Of a DNA stretch of 64,000 nucleotides, positions 50,206 through 57,824 are shown piece by piece. The first letter of the stretch is position 1, and every line of letters begins with the position of its first letter. Source of the DNA: Anaerostipes rhamnosivorans (lineage in GTDB: Bacteria > Bacillota > Clostridia > Lachnospirales > Lachnospiraceae); the NCBI RefSeq assembly GCF_005280655.1, contig NZ_CP040058.1:28501-92500 (forward strand), read 5' to 3'. The notes below the pieces were generated by a model that did no database searches, was not told the DNA's origin, and saw only the letters and a program-made list of their open reading frames with translations. The translations under genes and the position numbers were made by a program.

Positions 50206-51291
50206 TCAGTCCTCCTTTACAGGGTGTATCTGTTTTTCAAACAGCTGTTTCTCCAACTCATCAAAATCATAATCACGTTCCTCAAAGTTATGGAACTGGT
50301 TGTTTATCTGAGGTGTTCCCGGTTTAGCAACAGTTCCCGGGCGGCTTTCCAGCTTCTTCACATCATCCAGGGATACCACATGGTTGTCCTTCCATTTCTT
50401 CAGGATACTGTCTGTATACTGGAACTTGGGCTGTCCGATGGAGCGTATCGTGCGGTTGCAGGCCTCAATGACAATGCTCAAGTCAAAGCCATCGGTCTTG
50501 AGCCAGCGTTTCATATACTCGATCTGAGCCGGAGCCGGTTGATTATTCAGACCAAAAGCGTGCATGATCTGGTAATATTCTTTCTGGTAATTCTGGCAGT
50601 GGAGCTTGGCCTCTTCTGCAGTATGAATACCCTCCTGATACCAGGCAATGGCTACGGACTGCATGTAGCGGAAATTTTTCTTTCCGTTGGATACGCAGTA
50701 GTCCACCAGATGCTCAATCAATTCCGGTGACATTGCCAGATCATCGTAAAAATAAGAGAGAGTATTTAAATCGTTGGCGGTGAGCGGCCGTCCTATGTAC
50801 ATTTCTGCGATGTAGATCAGATAAGAAAACTTATCATCTTTGTTCTTCTGTGCCAGCTGAGAAGGTGTTAAGGTTCTCAGGGCAGGAATCGCTTTCACGG
50901 AAGGAGCCGCCACTGGGACTTCCTTCTTTAATTCCGGTGCTGGTGCAGGCTCTTCTTTTTCCGGCTCCTTGAGATCGTCTGCGTCAATCGTCAGGGCCGT
51001 GGAAACGGGGAGCAGTTTAATGGAACGGATCTCTCCTCCATCCATGACCAGATCCAGCAGGTTTTCTTTCTTCCAGTACTTAAGGGCACGGCAGATATCT
51101 CGTTCTGTAAGCTCAAGAAGATCCGCCAGACAAGGTATATTGAATTTCTGCCCATTGGAAACCATACGAAGAAGGTAAATATATACCTTCACGTACTCAC
51201 CGTTGGCTTTGATCATATAGTAATCCACAAAGGCATTTGGCAGCAAAGTACCGCCGGTTGGATATGTTGTCGTTACATTAATACTGCTCAT
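50206..51291 (-). CDS. DnaD-domain replication initiation protein
   Basis: A 361-residue protein. The N-terminal part (about 1-110) is a winged-helix DnaD/DnaB2 N-domain (FVDYYMIKANGEYVKVYIYL, LELTERDICRALKYW). A Pro/Glu-rich linker leads to two tandem DnaD C-domains (about 165-240 and 255-320) with FSYLIYIAEMYIGRPL and FNYMQSVAIAW-type and YTDSILKKW motifs. DnaD proteins remodel origin DNA and help load helicase. Its promoter (51344-51373) is next to a dense cluster of DnaA boxes. Confidence 0.88.
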   Translation of the reverse strand: MSSINVTTTYPTGGTLLPNAFVDYYMIKANGEYVKVYIYLLRMVSNGQKFNIPCLADLLELTERDICRALKYWKKENLLDLVMDGGEIRSIKLLPVSTALTIDADDLKEPEKEEPAPAPELKKEVPVAAPSVKAIPALRTLTPSQLAQKNKDDKFSYLIYIAEMYIGRPLTANDLNTLSYFYDDLAMSPELIEHLVDYCVSNGKKNFRYMQSVAIAWYQEGIHTAEEAKLHCQNYQKEYYQIMHAFGLNNQPAPAQIEYMKRWLKTDGFDLSIVIEACNRTIRSIGQPKFQYTDSILKKWKDNHVVSLDDVKKLESRPGTVAKPGTPQINNQFHNFEERDYDFDELEKQLFEKQIHPVKED

Positions 51292-51343
51292 AAATCCATC
51301 TCCCTAACATCAAGTTCATACGTCTCTTTTTTAATCTAAAAGA

Positions 51344-51373
51344 ACTATAACGCAGACCGAAAGAATTGTAAAT
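51344..51373 (-). promoter_or_regulatory. Promoter of the dnaD operon
   Basis: On the reverse strand TTTACA (51368-51373) and TATAGT (51344-51349) are 18 bases apart, about 50 bases before the dnaD ATG. The DnaA boxes start 20 bases upstream of the -35. Confidence 0.55.
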
Positions 51374-51393
51374 AGCCGCACTTTTCACAGAGT

Positions 51394-51560
51394 AATCCAC
51401 AGAATAATTGTGGAAACTGTGGATAACGTGGATAACTAAATAGGATCCGCAGAAAGACAAGCCTTATCTAAAAAATCTGTCTGTGGAAAAAATAAAGAAA
51501 AATCCACAGGAAAAGTTATACACAATTGTGTATAACCCTGTGGATAACGTGGATAACTAT
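51394..51560. promoter_or_regulatory. Cluster of about ten DnaA boxes, origin-like
   Basis: Perfect TGTGGATAA boxes lie at 51419-51427 and 51540-51548. TTATACACA and its complement are head to head at 51517-51525 and 51528-51536, forming a 22-bp perfect palindrome (51516-51537). One-mismatch boxes are at 51394, 51428, 51483 and 51549, and two-mismatch boxes at 51410 and 51501. A 22-bp direct repeat (CTGTGGATAACG and following) occurs at 51418-51439 and 51539-51560. The A-rich stretch 51486-51503 lies between. dnaA and dnaN are not in this window. Confidence 0.85.
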
Positions 51561-52939
51561 TTCTTTACCAACTCATTGCCGATAGAATCAACATTTCCGG
51601 CCCCCATAGTTATCAACAAATCATTTTTTTTGCAATTTTTTAAAATAAATTTTTCTATCTCTTGAAAATCCTTAATATATCGAACGTCTGTACCAAAATC
51701 CTTGATTTTTTCCGCCAGATCCTTTGCGTGGACCAGTCCAGTGTCTTTTTCCCTGGCTGCATAAATATCGGTGATGATGACATGGTCACACTTGCTTAGT
51801 GCCTGGGCAAAGTCATCCAGAAATGCATTAGTTCTTGTATAGGTATGAGGCTGGAAGACGCACCACAGATCTTCATGGGGATAATTTCTGCATGCATTCA
51901 GTGTTGCACTGATCTCGGTGGGATGGTGTGCATAATCATCAATCACGGTAAATCCCTGACAGGTCCCCTTATACTCAAATCGCCGCTTGGCACCGGAGAA
52001 GGTCAGGAGCCCTGCTTTTACAGTTTCCATAGGAAGATCCAGGAAATCAGCTACAGCCACAGCTGAAAGCGCATTATTAATATTATGCAGTCCATTCACG
52101 TTTAATGACAAAGAATCCACAAAAGAGCCTTCTTTATACAAGTCAAAGTGGCCGTGTCCCATTGAATCATAAGAAATATTTTTAGCAGTATAGGTAAAAT
52201 TGTCATTGTCAATACCATAAGTCACATACCCAGCTTTTAGACCGTCTACGATATAGGAAATGTCATCGATCTCTCCATTCAGCACAAGGAGACCGTCCTC
52301 CGGCAGTCTATGGGCAAATTTCTTAAAAGATTCCCTGATCTCGTCAATATCATGGAAGAAGTCCATATGGTCTTCTTCTATATTTAAGATTACGCTGATC
52401 TTCGGAAAAAATTCAAGAAAACTGTTTGTATATTCGCAGGCTTCGGTGACAAAAACATTGGAATGACCCACTCGGATATTGCCGTCAATGATATCCAGGA
52501 TTCCTCCGACTGTGATGGTTGGGTCCGTATCTCCTGCCAGCAGGATGTGGGAGAGCATAGAAGTCGTGGTAGTCTTGCCGTGAGTTCCTGATACTGCAAC
52601 GGCATTCTTGTAATTATGCATCATCTGACCAAGTAAGGTTGCGCGTTTCATCAGCGGAATGCCTTTTGAGACAGCGGCTTTGTATTCTTCATTCTCCGGA
52701 TGGATAGCCGCCGTGTAAACTACCAGATCAATATCATCGGTGATATTTTCTGCGACTTGTCCCATTAAGATCTTAGCACCCATGGAGCTCAGTTTCTCTG
52801 TCATGTCGGAAGAACGGATATCGGAGCCGGAAACAGTGAATCCTTCCTGGAGGAGAATTTCGGCCAGACCGCTCATGCTGATGCCTCCGATCCCCATAAA
52901 ATGAATATGAATTGGTTTCTTGAAATCTATCTGATACAT
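51557..52939 (-). CDS. murC: UDP-N-acetylmuramate--L-alanine ligase
   Basis: A 460-residue Mur ligase. The N-terminal MGIGGISMSGLA binds UDP-MurNAc; SGTHGKTTTTSM is the ATP loop, followed by NIEEDHMDFF and the DDYAHHPTEISATL block that is diagnostic of MurC. It adds L-Ala in peptidoglycan precursor synthesis. The ATG at 52939 was chosen because a promoter lies just upstream (52985-53013); a longer frame from 53143 would start before that promoter. Its stop overlaps the last DnaA box. Confidence 0.93.
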   Translation of the reverse strand: MYQIDFKKPIHIHFMGIGGISMSGLAEILLQEGFTVSGSDIRSSDMTEKLSSMGAKILMGQVAENITDDIDLVVYTAAIHPENEEYKAAVSKGIPLMKRATLLGQMMHNYKNAVAVSGTHGKTTTTSMLSHILLAGDTDPTITVGGILDIIDGNIRVGHSNVFVTEACEYTNSFLEFFPKISVILNIEEDHMDFFHDIDEIRESFKKFAHRLPEDGLLVLNGEIDDISYIVDGLKAGYVTYGIDNDNFTYTAKNISYDSMGHGHFDLYKEGSFVDSLSLNVNGLHNINNALSAVAVADFLDLPMETVKAGLLTFSGAKRRFEYKGTCQGFTVIDDYAHHPTEISATLNACRNYPHEDLWCVFQPHTYTRTNAFLDDFAQALSKCDHVIITDIYAAREKDTGLVHAKDLAEKIKDFGTDVRYIKDFQEIEKFILKNCKKNDLLITMGAGNVDSIGNELVKK

Positions 52940-52984
52940 AGGAATTCCTAACCTTTCTGTGAATTTATAAATTGTGTTTTTTCT

Positions 52985-53013
52985 ATTATAGTGCACAAAA
53001 AAACAAGTTGCAA
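52985..53013 (-). promoter_or_regulatory. Promoter of murC
   Basis: On the reverse strand TTGCAA (53008-53013) and TATAAT (52985-52990) are 17 bases apart. The remaining part of the 476-base gap 52940-53415 is AT-rich and carries the spoVG promoter and leader. Confidence 0.7.
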
Positions 53014-53139
53014 GGAAGGAAATGAGAATAAGGAGTTTCAGCAGAAAAAGGTGTACACATTGATGGGGAATAGGTCGCTTTTTGTATTTCATAATAGTAA
53101 AATATAATAATTTTAGTGAAGATATATCATAAAATTTGT

Positions 53140-53168
53140 TCACAATTCACGATGGAGATGCTATAATA
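53140..53168 (+). promoter_or_regulatory. Promoter of spoVG
   Basis: TTCACA (53140-53145) and a perfect TATAAT (53163-53168) are 17 bases apart. The predicted leader is about 240 nt long, unusual for a 98-residue gene. Confidence 0.65.
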
Positions 53169-53210
53169 AAGATTATATAAGATAGCATGTACGATGTTGA
53201 TCCCTGCACA

Positions 53211-53266
53211 AGCATCAGGACTGACTTCCTATTTGAAGTTTGGAAGACAGCAGGTGCTTTGTTTTA
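53211..53266 (+). terminator. Terminator-like hairpin in the spoVG leader
   Basis: AAGCATC (53211-53217) pairs with GGTGCTT (53254-53260), and inside it CTG and CTTCC pair with GGAAG and CAG across small internal loops. TGTTTT follows. It could end a roughly 90-nt RNA or attenuate spoVG. Confidence 0.45.
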
Positions 53267-53415
53267 GAGTATGGATGTTTACCGTGGGAATCATAGTATG
53301 AGCGGAACGTGTCGAGAGTGGGTTTATTTTGCGGTGTGAAATGGGAAGGAGACAGAAAAGAGCGCCCGCATAACAGATTATCAGCTATATTATTGAAAAC
53401 TAGGAGGAAGACAAC

Positions 53416-53712
53416 ATGCAAATTACAGATGTACGTATCAGACAAGTAGCAAAAGAAGGGAAAATGAAAGCAGTCGTTTCTATTACCATTGACAATGAAT
53501 TTGTGGTACATGATATCAAAGTCATTGAAGGAGAAAAGGGACTGTTTATCGCAATGCCAAGCCGCAAAGCTGCCGATGGGGAATACCGTGATATTGCCCA
53601 TCCAATCAATTCGGCAACGAGAAATACAATCCAGTCCATGATCTTGGAACAGTATGAAGCCATGAGACTTGGAGATGTAGACGCAACACAGCCGGAAGAG
53701 GGAGCCGAGTAA
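53416..53712 (+). CDS. spoVG: Septation/regulatory protein SpoVG
   Basis: A 98-residue Spo[13 protein letters not shown], the [11 protein letters not shown] strand and [22 protein letters not shown] are near-diagnostic. SpoVG binds RNA and DNA and affects sporulation, septation and virulence gene expression. AGGAGG precedes the ATG. A strong terminator follows at 53788. Confidence 0.95.
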   Translation: MQITDVRIRQVAKEGKMKAVVSITIDNEFVVHDIKVIEGEKGLFIAMPSRKAADGEYRDIAHPINSATRNTIQSMILEQYEAMRLGDVDATQPEEGAE

Positions 53713-53787
53713 ACGCTTAATTCATATACTATGATTGTCCATAAGTAACGTAGACGGAAGAAAAGCCGTCTGTAAGAAGAAGAGATC

Positions 53788-53830
53788 AGCATATGGCATA
53801 GCCTTAAGAGTTATGCCATATGCTGTTTTT
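53788..53830 (+). terminator. Terminator after spoVG
   Basis: AGCATATGGCATA (53788-53800) pairs with 53812-53824; GTTTTT follows. A smaller AGACGG/CCGTCT hairpin lies at 53753-53771. Confidence 0.88.
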
Positions 53831-53847
53831 GCTTTTATAGATAGTTT

Positions 53848-53877
53848 TTGTTATTCTGTAAAGAAACGACATATTAT
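53848..53877 (+). promoter_or_regulatory. Promoter of the first ECF sigma gene
   Basis: TTGTTA (53848-53853) and TATTAT (53872-53877) are 18 bases apart, 25 bases before the ATG. Confidence 0.45.
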
Positions 53878-53902
53878 AATAGATCAAAGACGGGGAGACA
53901 AC

Positions 53903-54409
53903 ATGGATCGCACAGCAAGAGAACAGGTATTTGAAAGACTATACAACGAAAGCTATGATGAGATGCTCAAGTATATGAAAGGGGTATTCTACTGGGACCA
54001 TCAGGAGGCCTATGATGTCCTGCAGGAGGTATATCTCACTGCTTTTGAGAAGATTGAAGTACTTTCGGAGCATGAAAATCCCATCGGGTGGTTAAAGCAG
54101 ACTGCAAAGTATAAAACTTATCATGTGTTTGAACGGAAACATAAGATCAACGAGATACTGACAGATGAAAATTTGTTTGCGCTGAATAAAAAGTTTGAGG
54201 ATGACTACAGCGGGCTGCTGACAACAGACCTGAAGAATATACTGACAGAGGATGAATATAAACTGTTTTATGATTTTTATATCAAAGGTTTTTCTTTAAA
54301 TGAATTGGCAGCGTTTCGGAAAAGTACGGATCAGGCGGTAAAATCAAAGCTGGCCAGAATCCGAAGGAAAGCCAGGAAACAGCTGTTTATATTTGTCATG
54401 TTTGGCTGA
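53903..54409 (+). CDS. ECF-type sigma-70 family RNA polymerase sigma factor (module 1)
   Basis: A 168-residue sigma factor. Region 2 spans about residues 15-80 (DVLQEVYLTAFEKIEVL, NPIGWLKQTAKYKTY) and region 4 about 112-160 (LTEDEYKLFYDFYIKGFSL, HTH with ELAAFRKSTDQAVKSKL). GGGGAGA precedes the ATG at 53903; the longer frame from 53735 starts inside the spoVG terminator. Small genes and a DUF4367 gene follow, as expected for a sigma/anti-sigma set. Confidence 0.85.
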   Translation: MDRTAREQVFERLYNESYDEMLKYMKGVFYWDHQEAYDVLQEVYLTAFEKIEVLSEHENPIGWLKQTAKYKTYHVFERKHKINEILTDENLFALNKKFEDDYSGLLTTDLKNILTEDEYKLFYDFYIKGFSLNELAAFRKSTDQAVKSKLARIRRKARKQLFIFVMFG

Positions 54410-54497
54410 AAATAAAATATTAAATTATGTGACACCTATAGGGGATTTTAGAGGACATAGAAGTGTAATCTATAATTATTTTGAAAGGGGTCATATA

Positions 54498-54647
54498 ATG
54501 AAGAAGAAAAGCTTTGAAGAGATCATGGAAGAGGCAATCAAAGAGCTTGTGGAGGAAATCCATTCGGAAGATATTCAGGAAGATGATGTATCGGACGGGA
54601 CAAAGGAGAAGATAGAGAGAGAGATTTGGGAACGCAAGCGGACATGA
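54498..54647 (+). CDS. 49-residue acidic protein, possible anti-sigma fragment
   Basis: MKKKSFEEIMEEAIKELVEE starts a very acidic helical protein. The pattern AIKELVEEIHSEDIQEDD is similar to the N-terminus of the DUF4367 protein at 57138 (MIKYGTSEWADDISPDD). AAAGGGG lies nine bases before the ATG. Lying directly after a sigma gene, it may be the sigma-binding part of an anti-sigma factor encoded apart from its membrane part. Confidence 0.55.
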   Translation: MKKKSFEEIMEEAIKELVEEIHSEDIQEDDVSDGTKEKIEREIWERKRT

Positions 54648-54669
54648 TGGTAAGAAAGGAGGGGAACCA

Positions 54670-54969
54670 CTGATTAATGACAAAATGCTAGAAACAGAGA
54701 AGGAATTTGAAAAAAAGAAAAATTACGTTATGCTGCTTGTAGTTTTCGCTTTGTTAAGTGCTGTATGTCATGTGGCTGAAATAGCCTTTCATTTGGAATT
54801 TTCTCTATTCGCTGTTTTACTCGCTGTATTTTGTACTTTTGTTATTGTTATCTGCTTCCTTACATGTAAATCATTCAAAGAACGTAAAGTCATTATTTTG
54901 TATACAGCAGAACTTTTGGGAATTGCCCTCGTGGGTTGGCTGTTGCTCAAAGCCATAGAGGCTATATAA
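54670..54969 (+). CDS. Small membrane protein with possible CTG start
   Basis: About 94-99 residues with a charged N-terminus (ETEKEFEKKKN) and two to three hydrophobic helices. The first ATG at 54685 is about 20 bases from the ribosome site AAGGAGGGG, too far. A CTG at 54670 is at the ideal five-base spacing and in frame. It follows the acidic 49-residue gene by 22 bases. No family recognised; a membrane part of a split anti-sigma factor is possible. Confidence 0.5.
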   Translation: MINDKMLETEKEFEKKKNYVMLLVVFALLSAVCHVAEIAFHLEFSLFAVLLAVFCTFVIVICFLTCKSFKERKVIILYTAELLGIALVGWLLLKAIEAI

Positions 54970-55052
54970 AAAGCACTATGTGTTTTATACCTCTGTTATC
55001 TTCTGTTATAATAGTAAAACTAATCAAATTTAACTAGGAATGGGTACAAAAG

Positions 55053-55892
55053 ATGAGGCGATTTGTAAAGAAACGATGGGAACTGGAATGGATGACAGAA
55101 TTCCTGAAGCTGGAACCAGATCATGAAAAACTTAATCACATTGAACATATTTTAGAATGTATCAATCCACTGGAATACGAGCAGCGGTTGGAACGGGGAG
55201 AGTTTTACTGTGAGCATTTAAAAAGAAGAAATGAACAAAAGAGCAGAAGAAAGAAAAAGTATCTCTCTATTGCGGCAAAAGCGGCTATATTTGTTCTTGT
55301 GTTTATTATATCAGCACAAGTTATTTGTTATGCGATTACAGGAAAATCTATCTTTCATTATTTCGATCAAATCAAGGAAGAAGCAACAGTAGTAGACATT
55401 AACGTTCATGATTCAGATGGAGAATCGATTTTTGATATTTTAATGAAGATAAAGAATTATGCTGAGTCTCAGGAAAATGGACAGAACGGAGAATTTCAAA
55501 ATAAAAAGGTTACTTCGTGGAATGAAGTAGATGAAATTAGTAATGGCAGAGTCGTGTATCCCAGAAAAAGTCCTAAAGGTTGGAAATTAGAGGAGCTTAC
55601 TATAGAGGTTTTAGGAACAGAAGTAGGAGCTTCACTTGCAACCTATAAGAAAGGAAATAAGAATTTCTATTATGTAGTGGAAGATTGTAGTGGTCAGGAT
55701 GGAAATACACGAGTGTACTTTGCAGAAAAAAGAAGGAAGATTAAAGTAGTAAATTATGAGGGGGGTAAATTCTATATATATAAAGGTAAAGAATCCTTGT
55801 CTATACTTGGAAATATTCATAAATATCAGATACATATTGTAGGATATCTCACTGTTAATGAAGCTTTGGATTTGATTTATTCAATTAAATAG
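55053..55892 (+). CDS. Membrane-anchored DUF4367-type protein (module 1)
   Basis: A 279-residue protein with a cytoplasmic N-terminal region of about 70 residues, a basic stretch, one membrane helix (about 70-92), and an outside domain with VVYPRKSPKGWKLEELTIEVLG, the kind of block seen in DUF4367 domains. Such proteins usually follow sigma factors and act as sensors or anti-sigma factors. The ribosome site is weak. A TATAAT at 55007-55012 could give an independent promoter. A terminator follows. Confidence 0.68.
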   Translation: MRRFVKKRWELEWMTEFLKLEPDHEKLNHIEHILECINPLEYEQRLERGEFYCEHLKRRNEQKSRRKKKYLSIAAKAAIFVLVFIISAQVICYAITGKSIFHYFDQIKEEATVVDINVHDSDGESIFDILMKIKNYAESQENGQNGEFQNKKVTSWNEVDEISNGRVVYPRKSPKGWKLEELTIEVLGTEVGASLATYKKGNKNFYYVVEDCSGQDGNTRVYFAEKRRKIKVVNYEGGKFYIYKGKESLSILGNIHKYQIHIVGYLTVNEALDLIYSIK

Positions 55893-55942
55893 ATAAAAGG
55901 ACAAAAACCAAAATGAATGAGGTTTCTGTCCTTTTATTTTTT
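55893..55942 (+). terminator. Terminator after module 1
   Basis: ATAAAAGGACA (55893-55903) pairs with TGTCCTTTTAT (55927-55937), followed by more Ts. Confidence 0.82.
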
Positions 55943-55950
55943 GGAAAAGA

Positions 55951-56042
55951 GCATTGACAACAGATTGCAAAGACTTCATTGGCCATTTTTTATGAGAGAG
56001 AGAATGAGGTCCAACGAAATAGTCACAATCTGTTGTCAATGC
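55951..56042. repeat. 92-bp element with 17-bp perfect terminal inverted repeats
   Basis: GCATTGACAACAGATTG (55951-55967) is matched exactly by its complement at 56026-56042. Weaker complementarity continues inward (ATTGGCCAT against GTTGGACCT). It could fold into one long hairpin or be a MITE or decayed insertion end. No transposase frame is inside. Confidence 0.75.
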
Positions 56043-56116
56043 CCTCTTATAATAGAAACTGAAATAATATGGAAAAAGTGATAGTGTTTTGAAAGTTTAT
56101 TATAAAAATGCAGAAG

Positions 56117-56238
56117 GGCCAATGTTATCATGAATACATTGGCCATCCTGCCTACTAAGTCTAAAGGCACTAGTAACCTTAAAGAATCAGCAAGAGGGAT
56201 GAATCCAGCCATTAAAGCAGGTTTCCACACCTGCTTAA
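56117..56238. repeat. Further palindromes in a decayed, non-coding stretch
   Basis: GGCCAATGT (56117-56125) pairs with ACATTGGCC (56136-56144), and AAGCAGGT (56215-56222) pairs with ACCTGCTT (56229-56236). The block CCCTCT(TA)TAATAGAAACTG occurs at about 56042-56060 and again at about 56334-56352. A 68-codon frame on the reverse strand (56036-56242) has no ribosome site or family match. The 545-base stretch 55893-56437 thus holds repeats and terminators and no gene I can support. Confidence 0.55.
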
Positions 56239-56391
56239 CCAATATTTTAGAATGGTTTGTGATTTGGATGGTTTTCCTTTCTTAAAAATAATTAAATAGT
56301 TAATATGTTCTCAGGAATAATGGCTGAAAAATATCCCTCTATAATAGAAACTGTTTTTAGAACAAAAAGGTGAACTTTTTTTAATAAAAAA

Positions 56392-56409
56392 AGACGAAGA
56401 ATTTCGTCT
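56392..56409. terminator. Terminator between repeats and the secreted-protein gene
   Basis: AGACGAA pairs with TTCGTCT around a 4-base loop, with A and T runs on both sides, so it can act leftward for the gene ending at 56438. Confidence 0.75.
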
Positions 56410-56437
56410 CTTTTTATTTATAGTAAGGATTTTTTTC

Positions 56438-56926
56438 TTAATATTTTCTAGTGCTTGTCGTAAGGGTCTTTTGATGTAATAGGCTTCCACCTTTTGATTT
56501 ATAAATCTTAATAGTACTTTTTCCCCTGTATTTATAACCTTTGTATACATAATAATGGTTGGAAAACATTTGAGAACCTTTTCCTTTTGCGCTTCCAGAT
56601 TTAATAGTCTTCCAAGACCCGCCTTTATAAATTTGTAGTTTCATTGTAATAGTGGTATAATAGCTTCCTTTTATTGGAACGGCACCTGTGTAAAAATATG
56701 CTCTACCTTTGCTTATTGTTACATTTGTACTAGCGCTTGCAAGATCAGTATTTTTACTATAACTAAAAGGAAAAAGTGTTTGGGGTGTAATTACAGTAAT
56801 GAAATTTGATGTAGTAATTGGTGGGTTCACTTCAGATGCGAAAACGCGATTTGTATTTGAAGATGAACCTAAAATAAAAGTGACGAGAAAAACAGCGCAA
56901 ACCAAATTAATAGATAGTCTTTTCAT
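56438..56926 (-). CDS. Small secreted protein with signal peptide
   Basis: A 162-residue protein. Residues 1-30 form a signal peptide: Lys-Arg start, a hydrophobic core (LVCAVFLVTFILG), and a likely cut after VFA. The mature part is rich in Ser, Thr, Lys and Tyr with a predicted beta structure and a GKGSQMF/YRGKSTIKIY region. It may belong to a family of clostridial secreted proteins of unknown function. AAGGAGG precedes the ATG. It lies between two sigma-factor modules and may be a target of one. Confidence 0.7.
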   Translation of the reverse strand: MKRLSINLVCAVFLVTFILGSSSNTNRVFASEVNPPITTSNFITVITPQTLFPFSYSKNTDLASASTNVTISKGRAYFYTGAVPIKGSYYTTITMKLQIYKGGSWKTIKSGSAKGKGSQMFSNHYYVYKGYKYRGKSTIKIYKSKGGSLLHQKTLTTSTRKY

Positions 56927-57069
56927 TATTCCTCCTTTTTATCCTTACTACTTGTAAAACCGAGAAAAGAATGAAAAGGTGAACTGTATAGCGCTATCTA
57001 ATAAATAGGTTTAATAAAAATCAGGAGAGAAAATTAAAGAACAGAATTTAGCTAACATAATTAGGTATT

Positions 57070-57110
57070 AAAAAAATCCTTTAGGTCAAATTTATTTGGC
57101 CTAAAGGACT
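57070..57110 (-). terminator. Terminator after the second DUF4367 gene
   Basis: On the reverse strand TCCTTTAGG pairs with CCTAAAGGA, and a run of seven Ts follows. Confidence 0.85.
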
Positions 57111-57137
57111 TTATAGCTAGTGATTAGTATAAAATAT

Positions 57138-57824
57138 TTATTGTTTGTATTTAATGTTAACAGCAATTTTTAATAATTCGTCTTTTGAAAGACTAGAACT
57201 GATTTTATGTATAAATTTATTTTGATACCAAAGTAACTGTTTGCTTTCACCTTGTAAGAAATAATAACTGGTATGGTTGTTTACAAACTGAACATAATCT
57301 GTTTTATCGATAGCAGAATAATTTTTTGATGATATGTCAGAATTTAATTCTATAGAAATCCAATTATCATTATTGTCTTTATATTCATACATAAAATAAG
57401 AATTGTTTTCTGCGACGGTCTTTTTGACAAAATGATATCCTGATGGTATATATTTAAAAGTAAAGTCAGGATCTTTAGTTGTAGGTTCTATTTCGGTTAG
57501 GCTATTATTATCTTTATTGCTTTTAAATATAAAGTTCAAAACCGGAACCCTAAAAGCTTCTACACTCATCACAGTAATAGATGCCATTGTAAGGAAAACT
57601 AAAAATACAGCAGCAACTCTTCGTGCGGTGACAAAACGGCGTTTTCTGTTTGCTTTTTTTCGCGCGGACGCGAACATCGTGCCCATTTTTTGGTTTAGTT
57701 GATTAGACAGATCTTCTTCCGGAATATCGTCAGGAGAGATGTCGTCAGCCCATTCGCTTGTACCATATTTAATCATATGGTCAAACAATTCTTCATTTCT
57801 GTCTTTTTTATCTTTTGTACTCAT
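57138..57824 (-). CDS. DUF4367-domain membrane protein, probable anti-sigma factor (module 2)
   Basis: A 228-residue protein. The acidic N-terminus (about 1-60) faces the cytoplasm, one membrane helix is at about 70-90 (VAAVFLVFLTMASITV), and the outside domain contains FKYIPSGYHFVKK and YFLQGESKQLLWYQNKF, a DUF4367 pattern. Its start overlaps the sigma gene by 17 bases, the usual sign of a co-translated sigma/anti-sigma pair. It probably holds the sigma factor at the membrane until a signal arrives. Confidence 0.8.
   Translation of the reverse strand: MSTKDKKDRNEELFDHMIKYGTSEWADDISPDDIPEEDLSNQLNQKMGTMFASARKKANRKRRFVTARRVAAVFLVFLTMASITVMSVEAFRVPVLNFIFKSNKDNNSLTEIEPTTKDPDFTFKYIPSGYHFVKKTVAENNSYFMYEYKDNNDNWISIELNSDISSKNYSAIDKTDYVQFVNNHTSYYFLQGESKQLLWYQNKFIHKISSSLSKDELLKIAVNIKYKQ

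Noticed and set aside
51394..51560. Calling the DnaA-box cluster oriC
   Set aside because: dnaA, dnaN and the usual oriC neighbours are absent and no clear unwinding element was seen, so only an origin-like site is claimed.
53188..53268. 26-codon frame in the spoVG leader (starts MYDVDPC, ends GALF)
   Set aside because: It begins only about a dozen bases after the predicted start of transcription and lacks a ribosome site; it probably reads through a structured leader by chance.
56036..56242. 68-codon reverse-strand frame among palindromes
   Set aside because: No ribosome site, no family match, and its sequence consists largely of inverted repeats. Could be a transposase remnant but this cannot be supported.
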